Source: Gammaproteobacteria bacterium Ga0074134 (GTDB lineage Bacteria; Pseudomonadota; Gammaproteobacteria; Ga0077554; Ga007554). From it: a stretch of DNA of 64,000 bases. The stretch covers positions 62,001 to 126,000 of the forward strand of contig LNEJ01000045.1 of assembly GCA_001464965.1 (NCBI GenBank), read 5' to 3'. Below are positions 56,798 to 64,000 of this stretch, piece by piece. The first letter of the stretch is position 1. Every line of letters starts with the position of its first letter. Under the pieces are notes generated by a model that worked only from the letters and a program-made list of their open reading frames with translations, searched no databases and was not told the origin of the DNA. Position numbers and translations under genes: made by a program.

Positions 56798-58248
56798 AGC
56801 CATCACATCAAGGTGTTGCGCAACAACATCGCGGCAGCTTTGCTGCATTGGGGCTTGTGTATGCCTTGTTCGTGGTCTATGGAAGCCTGGTACCGCTGGA
56901 ATTCCGTCCCAAACCCTTTGCAGATGCCTGGAATGAGTTTCTTCACATTCCTTATTTGCAGCTTGGCATCGGCTCCAGAGCTGATTGGGTTGCAAATATT
57001 GTCCTCTATATTCCGCTGTCCCTGCTTGCCTTTGCTGCGGTGACGCGGAATCGTGAGGCTGCTTTTCTCCGGGCGGTAAAGGCGTTCGTGATATTTGCGG
57101 CTTGTTTGCTGCTGGCCGTTGGGGTGGAGTTTTCCCAGCTTTATTTTCCAGCCCGCACCGTCTCCAGGAACGATATTATTGCTGAGACTATCGGCATAAT
57201 TATAGGAATAACTTTGTGGGGAGCGGCTTCCCGGCGGCTCTCCACGCTGTGGCAGGAGATCAAGTCCCGCGGTCCCACCGCCATGCGTGCAGGCCTGGTG
57301 TTTTACGCCCTTGCTTATCTTGCCGCCTGCTTGTTCCCCTACGACTTTGTTGTCTCCTTCGATGAGCTTTCGGCGAAGCTTGCCAGGGGCCGGGACAGCC
57401 TCTTCCTTTCACCGGGGTATTGCGCGGGTATTTTGCCCTGCATGGTAAAGTTCACCATGGAATTCATGGCGGTAATCCCGTTCGGCATACTGATTGGTGA
57501 GATGCTCAAAAAAACCCGCCGCCCCGTCACTGGAATCGCACTGACCTGTGGCGCCATCCTGGGGTTGGTCATTGAGGGTGCGCAGATCTTCCTCGGGTCT
57601 GGTATTTCGCAAGGAGTCTCCGTTCTTACTCGCGCAATGGGTGTAACCGCCGGGGCTTTTCTGTATAGCAATATCAGTCACGGTACACTCGGTTATCTTA
57701 AACCGCATGCGCGACCAATCATTATCATGATGGTGCTGCCCTACCTGGGTGTGTTGGCCATGCTCATCGGCTGGTTCAATCATCAGCCGATGAGCATGGC
57801 GGACGGATTAAACCGGCTGAATACCGTCCATTTCCTGCCCTTCTATTATCACTATTACAGCACAGAGCAGGCGGCCCTGATTAGTTTGATGCAAACCACG
57901 GCTGTATATGCGCCCATCGGACTCGGATATTGGGGATGGCTGCTGGGGATGCGCCACGGAATCTATGCCGGCAGCGCCATTACCGCCGGGATCTTGGGCG
58001 GGCTTGTGTCATTCGCCGTGGAGGCCTCAAAACTATTTCTTTCCGGAGAACATCCTGATCCCACCAACATTTGGATAGCCATAATGGCATCCGCCATGAC
58101 ATACAGAATAGCCGTGTGGCTGACCAAGTGGTCTGCGGGCCAGCGAGCGGCGACGGCGCGGGCGAATCAGGCCCGTAGAAGTGGCATTAAACCCGGGCAG
58201 ATTTTTAGCGGGAGGGGAAAAGCAAGCGGCCCACCAATAGGTGAGTGA
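56794..58248 (+). CDS. VanZ-family membrane protein
   Basis: GSLVPLEFRPKPFADAWNEF...RADWVANIVLYIPLSLLAF...VEFSQLYFPARTVSRNDIIAETIG. Confidence 0.8.
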   Translation: MKPSHQGVAQQHRGSFAALGLVYALFVVYGSLVPLEFRPKPFADAWNEFLHIPYLQLGIGSRADWVANIVLYIPLSLLAFAAVTRNREAAFLRAVKAFVIFAACLLLAVGVEFSQLYFPARTVSRNDIIAETIGIIIGITLWGAASRRLSTLWQEIKSRGPTAMRAGLVFYALAYLAACLFPYDFVVSFDELSAKLARGRDSLFLSPGYCAGILPCMVKFTMEFMAVIPFGILIGEMLKKTRRPVTGIALTCGAILGLVIEGAQIFLGSGISQGVSVLTRAMGVTAGAFLYSNISHGTLGYLKPHARPIIIMMVLPYLGVLAMLIGWFNHQPMSMADGLNRLNTVHFLPFYYHYYSTEQAALISLMQTTAVYAPIGLGYWGWLLGMRHGIYAGSAITAGILGGLVSFAVEASKLFLSGEHPDPTNIWIAIMASAMTYRIAVWLTKWSAGQRAATARANQARRSGIKPGQIFSGRGKASGPPIGE

Positions 58249-59308
58249 TGGCCAAAGCAGGCCATACCATCGTCATGAGAGAAGCAAGTCCCGTTACATT
58301 GAGCGGGTTGCCTCGGATGAGTGGCCAGGCAGGCAGGGTAACCCCCCCGGGCTGGACGATAAACGCATCGAGCAACTGTATGGCAATAAAAGAGATCAGA
58401 ACGGCAAGGGCTGCACCGTAAGGCTGTACCGTACTCCTGCGCTGAATAATCAGCAAGAGTATCAGCCCCATGCCCAGCCCTGCCAACACCTCTACGGAAA
58501 GAAGCCGCGCCAGAACGGGCAGCTTGAGAAAGAGCGCCGCAGCGAAGAACTTGAACGACACGGCAGCCGCAAACACGGCAACGGATGCAGGCATTTTGCG
58601 GTGGCGGGGGCTGATCAACGTCGCGGCGAACAATCCCAAACCGGCCATTTCCAGCATAAAAATCAGTATCTGCTGAAATTTGACGCGAGATAGATCGGGC
58701 GGCGCTTCCCAGAAGGGGGTGAACCCTGTATGAAGATTTCCGGCGACTAAAGAGGGGGTTTGCAGGCTCAGTTGAGATAACGCCCACAACCCGAGCAATG
58801 CAATCCCAAAATTTACCCACCAGCCTGGAAGAAACCACCGTTTGCGCCACGTGAACAAAAGAGTTCCAGGCCAGCGATGACTTTCGGTCACTCTGGCTAC
58901 CAATGCGCCGGCAAATGCGCCGGCTGTGTTGGTCAGGATGTCGAGATTGGATGCGTTTCGCCCAGGCAGGAAATTTTGCAGAATCTCCATTAAAAGACTC
59001 AGCAGCAGCCCCGCCGTGGCCACCCACCACACCGCATAACGCAGCCTCATCCGAGACCGCAGAACTAATGCCAGCAAAAAACCGAAAGGAAGATAGACCA
59101 ATATATTGGTAGTAATATCGGTGCGCGTCGCATAGCGCGGCCACGAAGCAATCAAAAACGCAAGAAAGTTCTCGTCCGTTACTCGCCAGGCAGTTGCGGG
59201 ATAAAGGCTGCCGGCGACAAGCAGCGCAATATAACTCCACAGGGACAGCAGTAATAACGCCCGACGCCAAGAGCTGCGTGTATCGTTGGAGCGGAAAGGG
59301 CGGTTCAT
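58205..59308 (-). CDS. VanZ-family membrane protein
   Basis: SLYPATAWRVTDENFLAFL...RTDITTNILVYLPFGFLLA...MEILQNFLPGRNASNLDILTNTAGAFAGAL. Confidence 0.8.
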   Translation of the reverse strand: MNRPFRSNDTRSSWRRALLLLSLWSYIALLVAGSLYPATAWRVTDENFLAFLIASWPRYATRTDITTNILVYLPFGFLLALVLRSRMRLRYAVWWVATAGLLLSLLMEILQNFLPGRNASNLDILTNTAGAFAGALVARVTESHRWPGTLLFTWRKRWFLPGWWVNFGIALLGLWALSQLSLQTPSLVAGNLHTGFTPFWEAPPDLSRVKFQQILIFMLEMAGLGLFAATLISPRHRKMPASVAVFAAAVSFKFFAAALFLKLPVLARLLSVEVLAGLGMGLILLLIIQRRSTVQPYGAALAVLISFIAIQLLDAFIVQPGGVTLPAWPLIRGNPLNVTGLASLMTMVWPALAITHLLVGRLLFPSR

Positions 59309-59416
59309 ATCAAGTCTATTTTAAACACGGCGCGCGTAATGCTTTGAGTGTACCAAAAACGATCTGGTTCCTCTCTACTCACATCATGGGCATGTGCGGT
59401 GGCGCCCCGCGCAACA

Positions 59417-60190
59417 TCACGATCGGATCCCGTATCCCCTGTTGAGCAGGTGCAATGCAAATCCGAACAGGCCCGCGATAAAGCCCAGGATGGCCGCATA
59501 GGCCACGGCAAGATTGACATCCGACACCCCCAGCAAACCATAACGAAAGGCGTTGACCATGTACAGAATCGGATTGGCCAGGGAGATCGACTGCCAGAAC
59601 GGTGGCAACATGGCGACGGAATAGAACACGCCGCCCAGGTAGGTGAGCGGCGTCAACACGAAAGTGGGGATCACGGAAATGTCGTCGAAGCTCTTGGCGT
59701 ATATCCCGTTAATGAAACCCGCCAGCGAGAACAATATGCTGGTGAGCACCAGCACCGAGCATGCGACCCACAGGCTGTGCAGCGGAATGGGCGTAAAGAA
59801 CAGCGCCACTATCGTGACGGCCACGCCCACCGCCAGGCCGCGCGCCAAGCCCCCGCCGATGAAGCCAATCAAGATAAGATAATTGGGCACCGGCGCCACC
59901 AGCATTTCCTCGATGTTGTGCTGAAACTTGGCGCTGTAGAAGGACGACACCACATTGGCGTAGGAGTTGGTGATCACCGTCATCAGGATCAGTCCCGGCA
60001 CGATGTATTCCATGTATTGGAAGCCGTGCACGTCGCCCACCTGGCTGCCGATCAGGCGGCCGAAGATCACGAAATACAGCGCCGTGGTGATCATCGGCGG
60101 CAGGATGGTCTGGATCCAGATGCGCGCGAAGCGCAGCACCTCCTTGACCAGGATCGCCTTGAAAGCGACATACTGCGCGTGCCCGTTCAT
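59417..60190 (-). CDS. ABC-2 type transporter permease (YadH-like)
   Basis: ABC-2 permease sequence FKAILVKEVLRFARIWIQTILPPMITTALYFVIFGRLIGSQVG; overlaps ATPase gene. Confidence 0.9.
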   Translation of the reverse strand: MNGHAQYVAFKAILVKEVLRFARIWIQTILPPMITTALYFVIFGRLIGSQVGDVHGFQYMEYIVPGLILMTVITNSYANVVSSFYSAKFQHNIEEMLVAPVPNYLILIGFIGGGLARGLAVGVAVTIVALFFTPIPLHSLWVACSVLVLTSILFSLAGFINGIYAKSFDDISVIPTFVLTPLTYLGGVFYSVAMLPPFWQSISLANPILYMVNAFRYGLLGVSDVNLAVAYAAILGFIAGLFGFALHLLNRGYGIRS

Positions 60191-61113
60191 GCCGCCTCCT
60201 CCTTGCCGCCGACCAGGCGGATAAACAACTCCTCCAGCCGGTTGGTCTTGTTGCGCAGGCTGCCCACCTCGATGCCCTGCGCGGAGAGCGCGGCGAACAG
60301 TGTATTGATATTGGCGTCGCGCGAGACCTCCACTTCCAGGGTGTGATCATCGGTGAGGGAGACTGCAAACCCGGGCAGAGCGGGCACTACGTCGAGCGGG
60401 CGCACCAGATCCAGCACCAAGGTGTGGGCGTTCATGCGGCTGAGCAACTGGCGCATGCTGGTGTTCTCGACGATTCGCCCCTGATCGATAATGGCAATGT
60501 TGCGGCACAGCCGCTCGGCCTCCTCCAGATAGTGGGTAGTGAGAATAATGGTTGTTCCAGCGGCATTGATCTCTGTGAGGAAGCTCCACATCGAGTGGCG
60601 GATCTCGATATCCACCCCCGCCGTCGGCTCGTCGAGGATCAGCAAGCGCGGCTCGTGTACCAGCGCACGGGCGATCATCAAACGCCGCTTCATCCCGCCC
60701 GAAAGCATGCGCGCCTGATCGTGGCGCCGCTCCCACAATCCAAGCTGATTCAGATAACGCTCCGCGCGCTCAGACGCCAAACGGCGCGGGATGCCGTAAT
60801 ACCCCGCCTGACTGACCACAATCTCCATCACCGGCTCGAAGATATTGAAATTGAACTCCTGCGGCACCAGCCCGATGCACGCCTTGGCGGCCGCCAGATC
60901 GGTGTCGATGTCATGACCGAATACCTGCACCGTGCCGCTGGTCTTGTTGACCAGTGAAGCAACAATGCCGATGGTCGTGGACTTACCCGCGCCATTGGGC
61001 CCCAACAGCGCAAAAAAATCCCCCGGCGCCACCTCCAGGTCGATGCCGTGCAGGGCGGTAATGCCGTTCTTGTAGACCTTGGTGAGATTGTGCAGGGAAA
61101 GGGCTGGGGTCAT
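60187..61113 (-). CDS. ABC transporter ATP-binding protein (YadG-like)
   Basis: LLGPNGAGKSTTIGIV, LSGGMKRRLMIARALVHEPRLLILDEPTAGVD. Confidence 0.95.
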   Translation of the reverse strand: MTPALSLHNLTKVYKNGITALHGIDLEVAPGDFFALLGPNGAGKSTTIGIVASLVNKTSGTVQVFGHDIDTDLAAAKACIGLVPQEFNFNIFEPVMEIVVSQAGYYGIPRRLASERAERYLNQLGLWERRHDQARMLSGGMKRRLMIARALVHEPRLLILDEPTAGVDIEIRHSMWSFLTEINAAGTTIILTTHYLEEAERLCRNIAIIDQGRIVENTSMRQLLSRMNAHTLVLDLVRPLDVVPALPGFAVSLTDDHTLEVEVSRDANINTLFAALSAQGIEVGSLRNKTNRLEELFIRLVGGKEEAA

Positions 61114-61351
61114 GGTGATGAGTTTATGGTTAATGAAAGAGGGGCGTAGTGTAGCATGGGCTGGGGTGATTGCCCGGATGTATCAGAAGGGGATGGCATC
61201 ATTAAAGTGTTGTAACATGCCGAATTATATGTAAATAGTTATTGTCGCGGGGGCTGTTTGTTGGCCTGTTAGTCCAGCAGTAATGCCCCCTTTTTCTGGG
61301 AGGAAGGGTTGTGTAAATAGTATTGCATTGGGTGTATTTTTTGAGTTAGAG

Positions 61352-61369
61352 TTAGCTAGATATAGCTAA
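61352..61369. promoter_or_regulatory. Putative operator of the downstream toxin-antitoxin operon
   Basis: TTAGCTA-gata-TAGCTAA inverted repeat 16 nt upstream of the antitoxin ATG. Confidence 0.45.
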
Positions 61370-61384
61370 GCTAAGGAGATTGAT

Positions 61385-61621
61385 ATGTTAACGGTAAATA
61401 TGCACGACGCCAAATCCCAGCTTTCAAAGCTGGTGGAGCAAGCCTTGTCCGGGGAGGATGTGGTGATTGCAAAAGCAGGGATCCCCGCCGTCAGGTTGGT
61501 GCCTGTTCAGAGGAACCAGGCTGAACGGAAGCCCGGGCGATTCAAGGGAAAAGTTACCCTTGCGCCGGATTTTGACGAAACACCAGAGGAAGTTATCGCG
61601 GCATTCGAGGGGCGCGCTTGA
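61385..61621 (+). CDS. Phd/YefM-family antitoxin
   Basis: MLTVNMHDAKSQLSKLVEQALSGEDVVIAKAGIPAVRLVPV. Confidence 0.9.
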   Translation: MLTVNMHDAKSQLSKLVEQALSGEDVVIAKAGIPAVRLVPVQRNQAERKPGRFKGKVTLAPDFDETPEEVIAAFEGRA

Positions 61622-62007
61622 TGAAGCGGCTGCTGTTAGATACGCATACCTTCTTATGGTGGTTGGCCGATGATCCGGCGCTTGGGAGCCGGGCGCGGAA
61701 GGAAATCGGCAAGGGTGACAACCTGGTTTTCATCAGTGCTGTTTCGGTTTGGGAGATAGCGATCAAACGAGCACTCGGAAAACTGAATGCCCCAGATGGT
61801 ATTGAGGAGGCGGTCGAGGATGAGCGGTTCATCGGTTTGCCGGTGAGCTTGCATCACGCCACCCGCGCCGGCGCGCTCCCGCCGCATCATCGTGACCCGT
61901 TCGACCGGATGCTGATCGCTCAGGCGCAGACGGAAAACTTGATTCTGGTGACCGGCGATGGGATGTTTGAGCGGTATGGGATCGAAGTGCTGAGCATGAG
62001 CAAGTGA
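61618..62007 (+). CDS. PIN-domain (VapC-type) toxin
   Basis: MKRLLLDTHTFLWWLADDPALG...ISAVSVWEIAIKRALGKL...HHRDPFDRMLIAQAQTENLILVTGD. Confidence 0.9.
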   Translation: MMKRLLLDTHTFLWWLADDPALGSRARKEIGKGDNLVFISAVSVWEIAIKRALGKLNAPDGIEEAVEDERFIGLPVSLHHATRAGALPPHHRDPFDRMLIAQAQTENLILVTGDGMFERYGIEVLSMSK

Positions 62008-62131
62008 GAAGAAGGTAACTGTATACGCAGCCAAGTTGGGTAGGCACGGCTTTATTGTGTCTGTGCGAGCTAATACAGCGTGGGCATAAAAACCTGCCCA
62101 CCCGGCTGAAAAAAGAGATCGCCAAATAAAT

Positions 62132-62779
62132 ATGACGCTCCCGATCCTATATTCATTCCGCCGCTGTCCTTACGCAATGAGGGCAAGAATGGCGATTAAA
62201 TATAGCAATGTGGCTGTTGAGATCAGGGAGGTTGTGTTGCGTGATATGCCGCAAGATATGCTTTTGCAGTCGAGCAAAGGGACGGTGCCTGTGCTTGTCC
62301 TGCCTGATGGTGCGGTGATAGACGAAAGCTGGGATATCATGAAATGGGCATTGTCAATCAATGACCCCGATGATTGGCTGTGCCGGAATCATGCGCATCT
62401 GCTAAAAGAGGCGGAGAATCTCGTGCATGAAAATGACTTTGATTTCAAAGTTCATCTCGATCGTTATAAATATTCAGTGCGTTATCCAGATTTCCCTATG
62501 GAGTATTACCGGGAACAAGGAGAGGTTTTTATTGGCGTGCTAGAAGCCCGGCTACAGCAGCATGCTTATGTGGTTTGTGACCGCATTACGGTTGCCGATA
62601 TTGCAGTTGCGCCCTTTGTGCGGCAATTTTCTCTGGTGGACATGCCGTGGTTTGCCCGGTCGCCATATGCGCATGTGAAAGCATGGTTGGATAATTTGAC
62701 ATCTTCGCCTTTATTTGAAGGCGCGATGAAAAAATATGCTCCGTGGGCGCCTGGCTCCAGCATTGTTGTGTTTCCGTGA
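62132..62779 (+). CDS. Glutathione S-transferase family protein
   Basis: LYSFRRCPYAMRARMAIKYSNV...KGTVPVLVLPDGAVIDESWDIMKW. Confidence 0.85.
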   Translation: MTLPILYSFRRCPYAMRARMAIKYSNVAVEIREVVLRDMPQDMLLQSSKGTVPVLVLPDGAVIDESWDIMKWALSINDPDDWLCRNHAHLLKEAENLVHENDFDFKVHLDRYKYSVRYPDFPMEYYREQGEVFIGVLEARLQQHAYVVCDRITVADIAVAPFVRQFSLVDMPWFARSPYAHVKAWLDNLTSSPLFEGAMKKYAPWAPGSSIVVFP

Positions 62780-62889
62780 TTGTACGGCGCCACAAAGCGC
62801 TGGAATGCTATTTCACAGGGTATCAATGAGTGGAACGTATTGGGTTGAATGGTTTGATCCCACGCAATACGTTTTGCGATAGCCGAAGC

Positions 62890-63162
62890 CTATTTGCTAG
62901 GCGGTACATATCCCTCCGGCGCCGCAGAACCCCCGCCGAAAAAGAATTTTTCCATCTCGCCCTGAAGGAATTGGCGCGCCTTGGTGTCTACCAGTGCGAG
63001 GCGGTATTCGTTGATGAGCATGGTCTGGTGTTTCAGCCACATCTGCCAGGCTTCCTTGGAGACGTTTTCAAAGATTCGTTTGCCCAACTCGCCGGGGTAA
63101 GGAGGGAGGGCCAGGCCTTCGGCCTCTTTGTCGAGTTTGATGCAGTGAACAGTGCGGGTCAT
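62890..63162 (-). CDS. yggX: YggX-type oxidative damage protection protein
   Basis: [55 protein letters not shown]; adjacent to mutY. Confidence 0.95.
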   Translation of the reverse strand: MTRTVHCIKLDKEAEGLALPPYPGELGKRIFENVSKEAWQMWLKHQTMLINEYRLALVDTKARQFLQGEMEKFFFGGGSAAPEGYVPPSK

Positions 63163-64000
63163 GCGTGATTGTCTCCTGATAATTGTGTCAATAAACGCTG
63201 GACGGGCGCGGCCAGTCCCAGTGCTTTGGGGGATGCGGGATTGTACCAAATGGCGTTGCGCCCCTCCATGATGCCGTTTATTTCACGCGCACGGGCGTGA
63301 ACCGGCGTGATGTCGAGGTGAAAATGGCTGAAGGTGTGGCGCAGCGCTGGCCATGTCTCGCTGGCGGTGATGCGGTAGCCGAGATGCCGCACGCACCATG
63401 TCTCGATGTCCTCATCGGCTGGGCATTCGGGAAAGCTCCACAACCCACCCCAAATGCCCGCCGGTGGGCGCTGTACCAGCAATATACCATCACGTGAGTC
63501 GCGCAGCATGAGCAGGGTGATGGCGCGTACTGGCAGGGCTTTGCGTGGCTTGGGGGTAGGGAAATCGGCCATCCGGCCTTGCGCATACGCGGTACAGCCG
63601 TCATGAAGCGGGCACCATACACAGGCAGGGGCGGCACGCGTGCAGAGCGTGGCGCCGAGGTCCATGATCGCCTGGGTGTAGTGCGCTACCCGCTGTGCAG
63701 GGGTGTGTTGCTCCGCCATTGCCCAAAGTCTTTGTTCGACATCCTGCTTGCCCGGCCAGCCCTCGATAGCGTGAAAACGGCTTAACACCCGCTTTACATT
63801 ACCGTCGAGGATGGCGTGGCGCTGGTTGGATGAGAGTGCCAGGATGGCGGCGGCGGTGGAGCGGCCGATGCCTGGCAGTGTCTGCACGGCGGTGATATCA
63901 AGAGGGAACTTTCCTCCATGCTGCTCGTGAAGTATTCCGGCCGCACGGTGCAGGTTGCGGGCGCGAGCGTAATAACCCAGGCCTGTCCACAGGTGCAGCA
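63159..64000 (-). CDS. mutY: A/G-specific adenine glycosylase MutY, 5' end beyond window
   Basis: [19 protein letters not shown]; Fe-S cysteine pattern [18 protein letters not shown]-terminal NUDIX-like region. Confidence 0.95.
   Translation of the reverse strand, partial: LHLWTGLGYYARARNLHRAAGILHEQHGGKFPLDITAVQTLPGIGRSTAAAILALSSNQRHAILDGNVKRVLSRFHAIEGWPGKQDVEQRLWAMAEQHTPAQRVAHYTQAIMDLGATLCTRAAPACVWCPLHDGCTAYAQGRMADFPTPKPRKALPVRAITLLMLRDSRDGILLVQRPPAGIWGGLWSFPECPADEDIETWCVRHLGYRITASETWPALRHTFSHFHLDITPVHARAREINGIMEGRNAIWYNPASPKALGLAAPVQRLLTQLSGDNHA

Noticed and set aside
58167-59270. 367-aa ORF overlapping the minus-strand VanZ gene in another frame
   Set aside because: The 58205-59308 frame has TM helices and VanZ motifs; this frame does not
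1-64000. CRISPR array, prophage, integrase or IS transposase
   Set aside because: No regularly spaced repeats, no Cas-like, phage structural, integrase or transposase ORFs recognised

Overview
Window of a Gram-negative, probably gammaproteobacterial-type chromosome (inferred from gene content only; no rRNA or tRNA gene seen). Main blocks: (1) partial RelE/RelB-type toxin-antitoxin pair at the left edge. (2) Tandem porin paralogues, 0.7-3.3 kb. (3) A dense multiheme cytochrome locus, 3.6-20.4 kb: a tetraheme protein, a parvulin PPIase, a 618-aa exported probable beta-barrel, three triheme c7-like proteins, a cupredoxin-like protein, two NHL propellers, an 11-CXXCH cytochrome, a ResB/CcsA System II maturation pair, a TPR protein and a YVTN propeller. 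This looks like an electron-transfer conduit with its own heme-ligation machinery and is the best candidate for a poorly described system. (4) A moxR/DUF58/Bat (VWA) locus on the minus strand, interrupted by an alkaline phosphatase plus hypothetical gene pair and associated with a dispersed repeat. (5) A BTAD regulator, a papain-like/alpha-beta-hydrolase fusion preceded by a perfect FNR-type box, and an FGE-sulfatase-domain protein. (6) A complete System I ccmABCDEFGHI operon with TlpA, a monoheme cytochrome and two Reg_prop propellers, then a sensor GGDEF/EAL protein with a CXXCH in its predicted periplasmic domain. (7) tatCBA-hisEI, a serine protease, a beta-helix/VanZ region, a YadGH-like ABC transporter, a Phd/VapC pair, a GST, yggX and partial mutY. 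All calls come from reading the sequence and ORF translations; no database search was run.
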